This document shows positions 24,808-34,063 of a stretch of 64,000 nt of DNA, one piece after another. The DNA is taken from positions 177,110 through 241,109 of the forward strand of contig CAJXRP010000002.1 in assembly GCA_913060495.1 (NCBI GenBank). The letters are read 5' to 3'. The stretch's first letter is position 1. Every line of letters starts with the position of its first letter. The notes below the pieces were generated by a model, which saw only the letters and a list, made by a program, of their open reading frames with translations, was not told the origin of the DNA and made no database searches. The DNA comes from an uncultured Gammaproteobacteria bacterium (GTDB taxonomy: Bacteria; Pseudomonadota; Gammaproteobacteria; Pseudomonadales; Pseudohongiellaceae). A program made the translations under genes and the position numbers.

Positions 24808-26268
24808 TTGAACCCCACACTTGAAACCCAGCCAGTGAATTATGTCTTGGTTGTTAAAAAAGACTGCCCTACTTGCACAGTAATCGAACCTGTTATTCGA
24901 TCTCTAGCGGAAAACACATCGCTTTCCTTGAGCGTCTACGTACAGGACGACCCCTCATTTCCGCCGAATCTAGACTGCGTAGTCGACGATTCTAGCCTCG
25001 AATATTCTTATAAACGCGAGATCGAAGTGGTTCCAACCCTAATTCGTCTTAACGATAAGAACGATGTGCATTCTGAAGAGGCTCGAATTTATGGCTGGGA
25101 CAAGGGCCAGTGGCAGAGCTTCACGGGTATAGAAGAGCTAGGCGCCGAGCTTGTGGATTTCAAACCCGGCTGTGGATCCAAGACCCAGGACCCTGGCATG
25201 AGTGAAGTATTAGCGCTGCGCTTCGGCGAACAGATTTTGCAGGCTCGCCATGTTGAGTTGGCAGAAGCTGAGGACATTATGGAGGCATGCTACGACCGCG
25301 GTTGGAGCGACGGCCTACCGGTAGTGCCGCCTACACCTCTTCGTGTTATGCGTATGCTAAGTGGCAGCGAACGTGAGGCATCCGAGATTGTAGGTAATGC
25401 ACCACCTGATAATGTGCCTTGCACGATCGAGAAAATTGCCATAAATGCCGTAATGGCCGGCTGTAAACCCGAATACTTCCCCGTTGTTATCGCCAGCGTC
25501 GAGGCTGCCTTGCAAGATCGCTTCTGCATGCATGGGCTGCTCTGCACAACTTACTTCTCTTCGCCGGTCATGGTTGTCAACGGTCCGATTACAAAACAGA
25601 TCGGCATGAACTCTGGCATAAATGCTCTAGGTCAGGGTAACCGTGCAAATGCCACAATAGGCAGAGCGTTGCAGCTGATAATTCGCAACGTAGGCGGCGG
25701 CGTACCCGGCGGTATCGACCGTGCGTGCATGGGTAACCCAGGAAAATACACGTACTGCTTTGCCGAAGACGAGAGCGATGACAACTGGTTAAGCCTCTCT
25801 ATGGATCGCGGTTTTCAGCGTAAAGATTCTGTTGTCAGCCTATTCGCCGGCGACGGATTGCAACCGGTGCTCGATCAGCAGTCCCGCACACCAGAGTCAT
25901 TAGCTAAGAGCATGGCAATGAGCCTGCGTAGCGTGGCACATACAAAACTATTTGGAATGGCGGATGCTATCCTCGTGGTCTGCCCAGAACATCGCCGCGT
26001 ATTCCGCGAAGGCGGCTGGAGCAAAGCCGAATTACGTAAGGCCCTGTATGAAGAACTAAAGACACCTGGCTCCGAGATAATTCGCGGTGCTGATGACATA
26101 GCCGAGGGCATGCCTGTAAAGCTTAAAGACAAGATGCTAGATAAGTTTAGAGAGGATGGCCTGCACATTGTTACCACCGGCGGCACCGCGGGAATGTTCT
26201 CCGCCATCATTGGCGGCTGGGTTGCCTCTGGCGAACGTGGCAGCCAATTAACATCGCAGAAAATTTAA
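24808..26268 (+). CDS. Thioredoxin-fold protein with GCGS motif, partner of the UGSC selenoprotein
   Basis: The 486 residues start at TTG 24808, with AAGGAAA seven bases before. An N-terminal thioredoxin-like domain has the redox motif CPTC at residues 20-23 and a VVPTLIRL stretch with the cis-proline. A linker motif PGCGSKT follows at residues 120-126, close to the UGSC motif of the next protein. The main domain (residues 155-480) begins YDRGWSDGLPVVPPTPLRVM and has CTIEKIAINAVMAGC, GPITKQIGMNSGINALGQGN and a C-terminal IVTTGGTAGMFSA. This large domain recurs next to UGSC proteins in several phyla (family memory, to be checked). The reaction is unknown; thiol/selenol redox chemistry together with the next gene is inferred. 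The gap to the selenoprotein is 66 bases. Confidence 0.75.
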   Translation: MNPTLETQPVNYVLVVKKDCPTCTVIEPVIRSLAENTSLSLSVYVQDDPSFPPNLDCVVDDSSLEYSYKREIEVVPTLIRLNDKNDVHSEEARIYGWDKGQWQSFTGIEELGAELVDFKPGCGSKTQDPGMSEVLALRFGEQILQARHVELAEAEDIMEACYDRGWSDGLPVVPPTPLRVMRMLSGSEREASEIVGNAPPDNVPCTIEKIAINAVMAGCKPEYFPVVIASVEAALQDRFCMHGLLCTTYFSSPVMVVNGPITKQIGMNSGINALGQGNRANATIGRALQLIIRNVGGGVPGGIDRACMGNPGKYTYCFAEDESDDNWLSLSMDRGFQRKDSVVSLFAGDGLQPVLDQQSRTPESLAKSMAMSLRSVAHTKLFGMADAILVVCPEHRRVFREGGWSKAELRKALYEELKTPGSEIIRGADDIAEGMPVKLKDKMLDKFREDGLHIVTTGGTAGMFSAIIGGWVASGERGSQLTSQKI

Positions 26269-26334
26269 CGAAAACTTGTAAGCTACAAGCGAATTACAAA
26301 TAGTAAACTGAAACCGAAAACGACGAGGTACACT

Positions 26335-26862
26335 ATGCAAAGTACTACCACCCTTCTGGATCCGACGGCAGAGCTGCAGACTGCAGCGCGGCAGTTGTTA
26401 CCCAGACTAGAGAGCATCGCCGGCTTGACCGTTGGCTTGTTGGATATCTCCAAGCCACGCGGCAAAGAGTTTCTAGATGAAGTTCAGAAGCATCTTGAAG
26501 CAGCTGGCGCGAAGGTGAAACGCTATTCCAAGCCCACCTTTACTCGAATCGCACCGACAGAACTGACGCAGCAAATTAGCGTCGAGTGCGACGCAGTAAT
26601 CGAAGGACTAGCCGACTGAGGCTCATGTACCTCGTGCAGTTTGCATGACATCATGGACTTAGAAAGCAGAGGACTTCCTTCAGGCTTCGTTGCCTCGAGA
26701 GAATTTATCGATGCCGCGGCGGCACAGGGGAAATCCCTAGGCATCTCACCGGCGAGCGTATTCGTTGCACACCCGATTCAAGATCGTACGGATGAGGAAA
26801 TGTCGCAACTGGCTCTGAGCTCGATCGACGAGATCACCGCATTAATTTGTGAGAGAAAATAG
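26335..26862 (+). CDS. UGSC-family selenoprotein with in-frame UGA (Sec95)
   Basis: One reading frame runs from ATG 26335 to TAG 26860-26862, interrupted only by TGA at 26617-26619. On both sides it encodes conserved-looking protein: CDAVIEGLAD before and GSCTSCSLHDIMDLE after, giving the motif U-G-S-C. A UGSC family of (seleno)proteins is known, and Cys homologues read CGSC. The 175 residues are otherwise soluble and cytoplasmic, with LLDISKPRGKEFLDEV and FTRIAPTEL in the first half. A hairpin follows the UGA at the distance of a bacterial SECIS, and the window encodes tRNA-Sec. GAGG precedes the start by six bases. The function is not known; the motif suggests a redox or nucleophilic selenol. 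Standard annotation would split it into 94- and 73-residue genes. Confidence 0.85.
26617..26648 (+). promoter_or_regulatory. UGA codon with SECIS-like hairpin
   Basis: TGA 26617-26619 is followed by a seven-pair stem, TCATGTA (26623-26629) with TGCATGA (26642-26648), including one T-G pair. The 12-base loop CCTCGTGCAGTT contains a GTG. In bacteria SelB binds such a hairpin just downstream of UGA, with the loop about 15-20 bases after the codon, as here. The stem was paired by hand, so its exact form is approximate. Confidence 0.6.
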
Positions 26863-26924
26863 TTTCAAGATAGCTGCAGCATTGCTGCACAAACTTTTAA
26901 ATAGATGGACAGAGGAAGAGTAGA

Positions 26925-28109
26925 ATGACCAGAGAAGCAGTAATTGTATCAACAGCACGCACCCCAATAGGCAAAGCTTATAGAGGCGCCTTCAATGACA
27001 CCGACGCCCCTACACTGGGAGCGCATGCGATTGCTGCTGCCGTTGAACGCGCCGGCATTGATCCCGGTGAAGTCGATGACGTAGTAATCGGCTGCGCCAT
27101 GCAGCAAGGTTCTTCAGGCTACAACATAGGCCGCACGGCTGGTGTTGCCGCAGGATTACCGAGTTCTGTTGCCGGCATGAGCATAGACCGACAATGCGCC
27201 TCCGGCATGATGGCAATCGCTACAGCGGCGAAGCAGATCATCACCGATGGCATGCCTATTGTTGTTGGTGGTGGTTTGGATTCGATCTCTCTTGTATCGA
27301 ATGAGCACCGCAATACCTATCGCGCACAAGATCCAAACGTACTGGCGAAATCACCAGCTGCCTATATGTCCATGATAGAGACAGCCGAGATCGTCTCTAA
27401 GCGCTACAACGTTTCCCGTGACCAACAGGACGAATACTCCCTGCAATCGCAAATGCGTACCGCAGCGGCACAACAGGCCGGCGCCTTTGACGATGAGATC
27501 GTGCCTATGGCTTCTAAGATGTTGTTCATGGACAAGGAAACCAAGGAGCAGAGCGTCCACGAAACCCTGCTTGAGAAAGATGAAGGTAACCGACCTACAA
27601 CGACGCTGGAAGGCCTGAAAGGCTTGCGGCCAGTTTTTGAAGGCGGAGTGATTAGCGCGGGTAATGCTAGCCAATTATCTGATGGTGCATCTGCTTCGGT
27701 ACTTATGGATAGTAAATTGGCAGAGCAGAAGGGCTTGCAGCCGCTCGGCGCCTACCGCGGCATGGCCGTTGCTGGCTTAGAGCCTGACGAGATGGGTATC
27801 GGCCCAATCTACGCTGTACCCAAATTGCTAGAACGCAACAACTTGAAGATGGACGACATCGGACTTTGGGAATTGAATGAGGCGTTTGCGGTACAGGTAA
27901 TCTATTGCCGCGATCAACTTGGCATACCTGATGAGCTACTCAACGTAAATGGCGGCGCCATCTCAATCGGACACCCTTTCGGCATGAGCGGTGCGCGAAT
28001 GGTTGGACACGCTCTGATCGAAGGCAAGCGACGCGGCGCTAAGTACGTTGTTTGTACGATGTGTGTAGGCGGTGGAATGGGTGCTGCTGGACTGTTTGAA
28101 GTTTACTAA
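26925..28109 (+). CDS. Acetyl-CoA acyltransferase (thiolase)
   Basis: The 394 residues have all thiolase marks: nucleophilic C91 in [17 protein letters not shown] near residue 320, [11 protein letters not shown] near residue 350 and the second cysteine in [13 protein letters not shown]. The enzyme cleaves 3-oxoacyl-CoA or condenses two acyl-CoA molecules. It starts 62 bases after the selenoprotein on the same strand, with AGAGGAAG before ATG, and is probably in the same transcript. A second thiolase at 56069-57289 belongs to the beta-oxidation operon. Confidence 0.9.
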   Translation: MTREAVIVSTARTPIGKAYRGAFNDTDAPTLGAHAIAAAVERAGIDPGEVDDVVIGCAMQQGSSGYNIGRTAGVAAGLPSSVAGMSIDRQCASGMMAIATAAKQIITDGMPIVVGGGLDSISLVSNEHRNTYRAQDPNVLAKSPAAYMSMIETAEIVSKRYNVSRDQQDEYSLQSQMRTAAAQQAGAFDDEIVPMASKMLFMDKETKEQSVHETLLEKDEGNRPTTTLEGLKGLRPVFEGGVISAGNASQLSDGASASVLMDSKLAEQKGLQPLGAYRGMAVAGLEPDEMGIGPIYAVPKLLERNNLKMDDIGLWELNEAFAVQVIYCRDQLGIPDELLNVNGGAISIGHPFGMSGARMVGHALIEGKRRGAKYVVCTMCVGGGMGAAGLFEVY

Positions 28110-28115
28110 ACAGCA

Positions 28116-28649
28116 CTAAGTACACATCGCATCAAGAAAGCTAATCGTGGCTGCCTCATCGAAAGCAGATGATGGCAGTCGCTGATTGCTCACCGACTCT
28201 ACTTTTATCCCATTGATATTATCTAGAACGATTCGACCAAACTGATCCTGCACTTCATTCTTAAATTCTTCATTCGTAGAAATATAAAGCGCAATTCTGT
28301 CGGCAAGATCACGCAGAAAACTAAAACTTAACTCCGCTCTCTCCTCGATTGTCATCCGGCTATTCTGCGGATCTCTATAAAACTTGCACATCGCACTTTC
28401 ACTATCAAACTCGTCGCTAAAGCTCAGCTGTGCCTCATCAAGAAGTGCGATGAAGTGCTCTAAATCCGAACCATCTATTCCCGGATTGTTTACCAACCTA
28501 CCGCTACCGCGAAAAGCCTGCAGAGTACTGGATATATAACTGAAGCTCGCATCGGCATCCTCGATACCCTCTGCGGCATGCACCAAGGGAGAAAGACACA
28601 CTAATAAGGAAAAACTGATGACTTTTAGAAGAGAATACATTTCATTCAT
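28116..28649 (-). CDS. Exported protein of unknown function
   Basis: The 177 residues have a signal peptide (LLKVISFSLLVCLSPLVHAA) and a helical mature domain with SSTLQAFRGSGRLVNNPGID, an MTIEERAELSFSFLRD segment and a C-terminal cysteine (LDAMCT). The fold and function are not recognised. It converges on the thiolase gene with six bases between the two stops. Confidence 0.65.
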   Translation of the reverse strand: MNEMYSLLKVISFSLLVCLSPLVHAAEGIEDADASFSYISSTLQAFRGSGRLVNNPGIDGSDLEHFIALLDEAQLSFSDEFDSESAMCKFYRDPQNSRMTIEERAELSFSFLRDLADRIALYISTNEEFKNEVQDQFGRIVLDNINGIKVESVSNQRLPSSAFDEAATISFLDAMCT

Positions 28650-28675
28650 CTTTGGAATTTCTTAGGGACTTTAAT

Positions 28676-29065
28676 TTAGCCCGGGCCAACAAGGTTATAG
28701 GGATTTCCATACAGATCACTAATGACTCCAGAAATACCCCATGGCACCTCTTCCGGCGGCCCAACAATATCGACACCCTCTCGCGCCAATCGCGCCATAT
28801 CACCTATACAATCGGTACTACTCAGGACCGTCATTAGATTGCTGCCCACTCTACTCTTGTCTGATTCTTCACGCACCAGCATCAAGACGAATTGCGTTGC
28901 CGTGTTCCCCGCGGGGCAGACCGTTAACCATCGCATTCCGGGCACCACGGCATCATTATCCATGCACACTTCAAAACCCAATTTCTCTTGATACCAGGCT
29001 AGGGCTTTCTCCTGGTCTGTAACATAAACAGTTATGTGCGAGACACGATTGATGGTCATCGACAA
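28676..29065 (-). CDS. VOC family (glyoxalase-like) protein
   Basis: The 129 residues form two beta-alpha-beta-beta-beta units of the vicinal oxygen chelate fold. The N-terminal ISHITVYVTDQEKALAWYQE is a typical start, with the first metal-ligand histidine in RVSHITV and the second half ending DLYGNPYNLVGPG. Members bind a divalent metal and act as lyases, dioxygenases or resistance proteins. The specific activity is unknown. It lies 24 bases before the ArfB gene end on the same strand. Confidence 0.85.
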   Translation of the reverse strand: MSMTINRVSHITVYVTDQEKALAWYQEKLGFEVCMDNDAVVPGMRWLTVCPAGNTATQFVLMLVREESDKSRVGSNLMTVLSSTDCIGDMARLAREGVDIVGPPEEVPWGISGVISDLYGNPYNLVGPG

Positions 29066-29089
29066 TTCCTTTAGCTATGAATCTTTTCA

Positions 29090-29491
29090 TTAATCATAGG
29101 AACGCACCGCACCTCTTCCCACTTTTTTATCACCGGTTTTTTTCTTCTGCTTTATTCGCCTTTCTTTCGACGCCCTACCCGGCCTTGTCGCAATTCTTCT
29201 CTTGTCGACATGAGTGGCCGCTGCCACCAATTTTTCTAAACGCTCTACCGCATCCTGCTTGTTCTTTTCTTGGCTTCTAAAACGTTGCGCCTTAATGACC
29301 ACGCAACCCTCGCTATTGATCCGGCTATCAGCATGAGCCAACACTCGCTCCTTTATTTCACGGGCGAGACTAGAGCGGCGCACATCGAATCTCAGCTGCA
29401 CCGCCGTGGACACCTTATTTACATTCTGGCCACCGGGTCCGCTGGCACGAATAGCAGCAAATTCGATCTCAGAATCTGGGATTTTAACCAT
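29090..29491 (-). CDS. arfB: Alternative ribosome-rescue factor ArfB
   Basis: The 133 residues contain the peptidyl-tRNA hydrolase motif GGQ at residues 20-22 within SGPGGQNVNKVSTAVQLRF, and a basic C-terminal tail (RRIKQKKKTGDKKVGRGAVR) that enters the empty mRNA channel. ArfB frees ribosomes stalled on mRNA without a stop codon. Length and order match ArfB/YaeJ (140 residues) rather than a full class I release factor. Confidence 0.93.
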   Translation of the reverse strand: MVKIPDSEIEFAAIRASGPGGQNVNKVSTAVQLRFDVRRSSLAREIKERVLAHADSRINSEGCVVIKAQRFRSQEKNKQDAVERLEKLVAAATHVDKRRIATRPGRASKERRIKQKKKTGDKKVGRGAVRSYD

Positions 29492-29783
29492 TAGACATTC
29501 AGCTAGTTATATACAGGTTAAGACTACCAATTAGGTCGCCAAATTGGGGCAAGCTAAGCGCTTAGCTGGGAAGTATATTCGGTTCCCATCTCTATGACAG
29601 CAGCAAGTCACAAGCAATTGATTTTAATGGAATTAAAATAAATATTAGCACAGAATTCTATCCCTTTATCCTATAGCGTGGCGGAAATCTTGATTCGCGC
29701 TGATGACTAGGTTACTGTCGATATTCGCTGCTTCTCGCGTAACTGCTAGCCAAACAATAACTGATAAAAGAACTGCATTGCTT

Positions 29784-31067
29784 ATGAAAAAAATTCAATT
29801 CTTTACCCGCTTATCTAGCCCACTTCGCAAGCTGATGGCCGTTACCGGCCTCGCCTCACTACTCGTCCTAAATAGCACGAGCTCTGCACAGGAACCGGTG
29901 CGAATCGCCTTCATGGATCCGCTTTCTGGAACTTTTGCATCAGTTGGCAATACCGGTAAAACAATTTTAGAGTTCGCAGTCGACTACTTCTACAACTCCA
30001 AGGGCGGGATTTTAGGAGGGCGCATGATTGAAGTCGTCCCTCTCGATAATAAGCAAAGTCCGAACGAAACCCAATTGCAATTTCGCCGAGCAATTAGTGA
30101 AGAGATTCAAATAATTTTTCAGGGCAATAGTTCCGCCGTCGCTAACACGCTGAATCAAACTATCTCTCGTCATAACAGGCGAAACCCAGGGCAGGAAGTC
30201 TTGCAGATTAATTATTCTGCAGTAGATCCAATCCTTACAGAAGACAACTGCAGCTTCTGGCATTTTCGTTTCGATGCACACGCGAACATGAAGCTAAACA
30301 TCCTTACCGACTATATTGCCGCCGATCCTAACATCAAGAGCATGTACATCATCGGTCAGGACTATTCATTCGGCCAGGTAGTATCAGACACCACCATCAA
30401 ATTGTTGAATGAGAAACGTCCAGACATTGAGATAGTTGGTAATGAATTCCACCCTATAGGTCAGGTGAAGGATTTTACGCCCTATGTAACCAAGATCGTT
30501 TCTTCCGGTGCCGATGCTGTTATTACCGGGAATTTTGGTGCTGACATGGTTTCCCTGGCTCGGTCCATAATCGACTCGGGGCTAGACATACCTATCTACA
30601 CTTTCTATGCCGCTTACGATGGCATTACCGCTACTCTTGGTGAGAGTGGCAAAGGGAAGATCAGGCTAATACACAACGGTGTAGCTAACCCTCTTCCAAC
30701 CGAAGAGCGAAAGCAGTTCAACCGTGATTTCAAAATAGCGCACCCCAATAATGATATAACTCAGCCACGCATAGTCAACGCCCTGCAGATGGTAGTGAAA
30801 GCCATGGAAGAGACGCAGAGCACAGACCCTTACGACATCGCCCTCGCTCTGGAAGACATGCGTTTCACCACGCTTGGAGGCGAAGAAATTTGGATGCGCG
30901 GCGAAGACCATCAAATTTTTCAACAACTCAGCATTTCAGTGCATACCGATGAAGGCGTCGAATTCGATGCAGACAACTCGGGTTACGGTTTAGTTACCGA
31001 GTATCAGGTTCCTCTAGAGGAAACTATTGTCGAGTCTAGTTGTCAGATGAGACGTCCCCGGCGTTGA
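29784..31067 (+). CDS. Periplasmic substrate-binding protein of a branched-chain-type ABC transporter
   Basis: ATG 29784 gives about 427 residues starting with a signal peptide (KLMAVTGLASLLVLNSTSSA); the frame is open to 29703 but without support. The mature part has the LivJ/UrtA-type start VRIAFMDPLSGTFASVGNTG and a two-lobe type I binding-protein fold. It is the first gene of a five-gene transporter (LivJHMGF order). The ligand is unknown: an amino acid, urea, amide or other small carboxylate. Confidence 0.88.
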   Translation: MKKIQFFTRLSSPLRKLMAVTGLASLLVLNSTSSAQEPVRIAFMDPLSGTFASVGNTGKTILEFAVDYFYNSKGGILGGRMIEVVPLDNKQSPNETQLQFRRAISEEIQIIFQGNSSAVANTLNQTISRHNRRNPGQEVLQINYSAVDPILTEDNCSFWHFRFDAHANMKLNILTDYIAADPNIKSMYIIGQDYSFGQVVSDTTIKLLNEKRPDIEIVGNEFHPIGQVKDFTPYVTKIVSSGADAVITGNFGADMVSLARSIIDSGLDIPIYTFYAAYDGITATLGESGKGKIRLIHNGVANPLPTEERKQFNRDFKIAHPNNDITQPRIVNALQMVVKAMEETQSTDPYDIALALEDMRFTTLGGEEIWMRGEDHQIFQQLSISVHTDEGVEFDADNSGYGLVTEYQVPLEETIVESSCQMRRPRR

Positions 31068-31127
31068 GATTTTTCCAGCCCAAGACTAGAATCAGACACA
31101 TGGAACCAGTTAAAAACTAAGGCCAGC

Positions 31128-32078
31128 ATGTTAGAAGTATTCATTTTTGCCACCCTGAACGGCCTTGTTACTGGATTCTTATTATTCATGTTGGCCAGCG
31201 GACTAACACTAATTTTCAGCATGATGGGTGTGCTGAATTTTGCTCATGCCAGCTTCTACATGCTAGGCGCCTATTTCGCCTATTCCCTCAGTCTCTATTT
31301 CGGATTCTGGACCGGACTTATTTTCGCCCCCCTCATCGTCGGCACGCTCGGCGCTCTTGTCGAACGCTACGGCCTAAGAAAAGTCCATGCCTCCGGCCAC
31401 GTTGCCGAACTCGTGTTTACCTTCGGGCTCGCATTTCTCATAGAGGAATCCATACAGTTCTTCTGGGGTCGCGACACGAAGAATTATCAAACTCCCGATC
31501 TCTTAGACTTCCCATTGTTCACCCTCTTCGGACAAGAATTCTCTGCCTATCGTGGTTTCATGATGGCAATCTCCATAGGCATCTTTATCGCGCTTTACTA
31601 CGTACTCACAAAGAGTAGAGTCGGTATTATTATTCAAGCGGCGATCACCCACCCGCAAACTGTTTCGAACCTCGGCCACAACGTTCCTCTGATATTTATG
31701 GGAGTGTTCGGTGTAGGCACAGCACTCGCTGGCCTCGCTGGAGTTATAGCAGGGCCGGTACTGACTACGTTCCCTGGGATGGCAACCGTGTTGGGCAGTA
31801 TCGTGTTTGTAATAGTGATTATCGGCGGGCTAGGCTCGTTAGCCGGTGCATTTATTGCTTCCTTGCTAATCGGTCTATTGCAGTCCTATGCGATCGCCTC
31901 CGATGTTGGCATGCCTGACCTGCTCAGTTTGCTAGGCATCTCCTTCGATCGAGGTCATCCGCTGAACGATCTCTGGACGATGAATCTTCCACAGATTGCA
32001 CCAGTGTTGCCCTATCTGTTGCTGGTTCTAGTACTGATCTTCAGGCCGACCGGGTTGTTGGGGAAGCGAGAAGAATGA
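31128..32078 (+). CDS. livH: Branched-chain-type ABC transporter permease (LivH family)
   Basis: The 316 residues contain about eight membrane helices and the LivH marks: GLTLIFSMMGVLNFAHASFYMLG near the N-terminus and VIVIIGGLGSLAGAFIASLL late in the protein. It forms half of the inner-membrane channel with the next gene, which it overlaps by four bases (ATGA). Confidence 0.92.
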   Translation: MLEVFIFATLNGLVTGFLLFMLASGLTLIFSMMGVLNFAHASFYMLGAYFAYSLSLYFGFWTGLIFAPLIVGTLGALVERYGLRKVHASGHVAELVFTFGLAFLIEESIQFFWGRDTKNYQTPDLLDFPLFTLFGQEFSAYRGFMMAISIGIFIALYYVLTKSRVGIIIQAAITHPQTVSNLGHNVPLIFMGVFGVGTALAGLAGVIAGPVLTTFPGMATVLGSIVFVIVIIGGLGSLAGAFIASLLIGLLQSYAIASDVGMPDLLSLLGISFDRGHPLNDLWTMNLPQIAPVLPYLLLVLVLIFRPTGLLGKREE

Positions 32079-33310
32079 TGGCGCTATTAAAAAAATCATC
32101 GATCTGGATCGCCTTTCTGATTGCACTACTGGGGCTTCCGCTACTATTCGACTCCATACTTGCGATCTCCATACTGAATCAAATGGCGATAGCTATCGTA
32201 TTCGCTCTTAGCTACAACATGTTACTCGGCCAGGGTGGCATGCTTTCCTTCGGACATGCGGTCTACTTTGGGCTGGGAGGCTTTCTCTCGGTACACGCGT
32301 TAATGCTCATCGAATACGAGACAATGGTGTTCTCCATTCTTTGGATTCCATTGATAGGAGGTCTCTTCGGTCTCCTTGCTGGAATATTTATTGGCAGCTT
32401 CTCCACGCGCAAGGCCGGCACAGTATTCGCGATGATTTCACTTGGCATCGGCGAACTCATTGCAGCTTCTTCGCTTATCTTCTCCAGCTTCTTCGGCGGC
32501 GAGGCTGGCATCAGTGGTGACCGCACCTTCGGACCAACATTTTTCGGCTTCGACTTTGCACAGAACATCGAGATCTATTATGTTGCAGCCGTTTGGGCCT
32601 TCATTGCCACGCTGTTTATGTGGCTGTTTACGCAGACTCCAGCGGGAAGAATGGCTAATGCCGTGCGCGACAATCCTGAGCGCGCCGAGTTCATCGGCTA
32701 TAGTTCGAGAAAGGTTCGCTTCATCTCCTTCTGCGCATCCGGCATGTTTGCAGGAATTGCAGGCGGACTATTTGCCCTCAACTATGAGTTCATCACCGAG
32801 GAAAATTTAAATGCGGCAACCTCTGGTCGTGTACTGCTGATGGCCTACATCGGTGGCCTAGGCTATTTCATCGGCCCGATAATCGGCGCAGTGGTACTGA
32901 CGCTGATGAATTCACTGCTAAGCAACTATTCCGAACTTTGGATGCTCTATCTGGGCATCATGTTTTTACTAACCGTGATGTTTCTGCCACGAGGCTTTGC
33001 CGGTTTCATCATGATGCATCAGCTCGCCTGGGTTCGCGGCAACATGAAGATGCTTATCAAGCCCTACATAATCACCGGTATACCTGCATTGCTATTCGCG
33101 CTATGCGCTATTGCACTTATTGAGATGAGTCATACAGAAGACGAAGTTTTTCACTACCTAGGATTTGCATTGAATCCTGCGAGCCCAGTTACCTGGATCG
33201 TTATCCTTGCCATTGCCGGTGGTGCCTTCTATGCAGTAAAACGGTCTTTTAATCAACTAAATGACGCATGGGAGACCGCCAACGCGATTCCCAAGGAAGA
33301 GGAGTCTTAG
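32075..33310 (+). CDS. livM: Branched-chain-type ABC transporter permease (LivM family)
   Basis: The 411 residues show the LivM core with ALSYNMLLGQGGMLSFGHAV and RDNPERAEFIGYSSRKVRFI. After the usual end near residue 310 (MFLPRGFAGFIMM) the protein continues for about 100 residues with two more membrane helices, an extension absent from E. coli LivM. It overlaps livH by four bases and is followed three bases later by livG. Confidence 0.9.
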   Translation: MMALLKKSSIWIAFLIALLGLPLLFDSILAISILNQMAIAIVFALSYNMLLGQGGMLSFGHAVYFGLGGFLSVHALMLIEYETMVFSILWIPLIGGLFGLLAGIFIGSFSTRKAGTVFAMISLGIGELIAASSLIFSSFFGGEAGISGDRTFGPTFFGFDFAQNIEIYYVAAVWAFIATLFMWLFTQTPAGRMANAVRDNPERAEFIGYSSRKVRFISFCASGMFAGIAGGLFALNYEFITEENLNAATSGRVLLMAYIGGLGYFIGPIIGAVVLTLMNSLLSNYSELWMLYLGIMFLLTVMFLPRGFAGFIMMHQLAWVRGNMKMLIKPYIITGIPALLFALCAIALIEMSHTEDEVFHYLGFALNPASPVTWIVILAIAGGAFYAVKRSFNQLNDAWETANAIPKEEES

Positions 33311-33313
33311 AGC

Positions 33314-34063
33314 ATGGCCCTACTCTCCCTTAAAGATGTAACGAAGAACTTTGGTATCACGGAAATTATCCGCGGCGTCTCACTCGATATAGTCGAGGGC
33401 GAGAAGCACGCAATCATCGGACCCAATGGAGCCGGAAAGTCGACACTATTCCACCTCATCAGCGGGCGCTATAACGTGAGCGCCGGCAGCATACACTTCA
33501 AAGAACAACAGATAGAGAACAAGCCGCCCTATGAGATTGCTCGCATGGGACTCGCGCGCAGTTTTCAAGTGACTAATATATTCCAGCGCATGAGCGTATT
33601 CGAGAATATTCGCTGCGCCCTGTTCTGGTCGAAGGGGTACGGCTATTCCTTCTGGCACCTGCTAGGCCGACAAACAGAATTGAATGATGAGGCCATGCAC
33701 GTACTCGAACAGATCGGTCTAGCTGACAAGGCAAAGTTTCCTTCCGGAGAACTAGCCTATGCAGAGCAGCGAGCGCTGGAGTTAGGTGTTGCCGTTGCCA
33801 GCGGCGCAGAGCTAATTATGCTGGATGAGCCGGTTGCAGGTATGAGCCATAGCGAAGCCGAGAATGCGGTCGAGCTAATCCGCAAAATTACCGAAGGTAA
33901 GACCTTGATCATGGTCGAGCACGATATGAATATCGTATTCGATGTGGCGGATCGCATCTCAGTTCTTGTATATGGCGAAATTATCGCAACAGACAAGCCA
34001 AAAAATATCCGCGCTAACCCCAAGGTCCAAGAAGCGTATCTCGGCGAGGCACACAATGCTTAA
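33314..34063 (+). CDS. livG: Branched-chain-type ABC transporter ATPase (LivG family)
   Basis: The 249 residues have Walker A GPNGAGKST, the LivG-type ARMGLARSFQVTNIF Q-loop region, Walker B LIMLDEPVAGMS and H-loop VEHDM. The signature region reads SGELAYAEQRALELGVAVAS, slightly shifted from LSYGxQR. It energises the LivHM channel with LivF. The next gene begins eight bases before its stop. Confidence 0.92.
   Translation: MALLSLKDVTKNFGITEIIRGVSLDIVEGEKHAIIGPNGAGKSTLFHLISGRYNVSAGSIHFKEQQIENKPPYEIARMGLARSFQVTNIFQRMSVFENIRCALFWSKGYGYSFWHLLGRQTELNDEAMHVLEQIGLADKAKFPSGELAYAEQRALELGVAVASGAELIMLDEPVAGMSHSEAENAVELIRKITEGKTLIMVEHDMNIVFDVADRISVLVYGEIIATDKPKNIRANPKVQEAYLGEAHNA

Noticed and set aside
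26641..26862. Separate small gene starting at TTG 26641
   Set aside because: It is in frame with the upstream ORF across a single TGA, has no ribosome binding site of its own, and the joined protein forms the UGSC motif; it is the C-terminal half of the selenoprotein.
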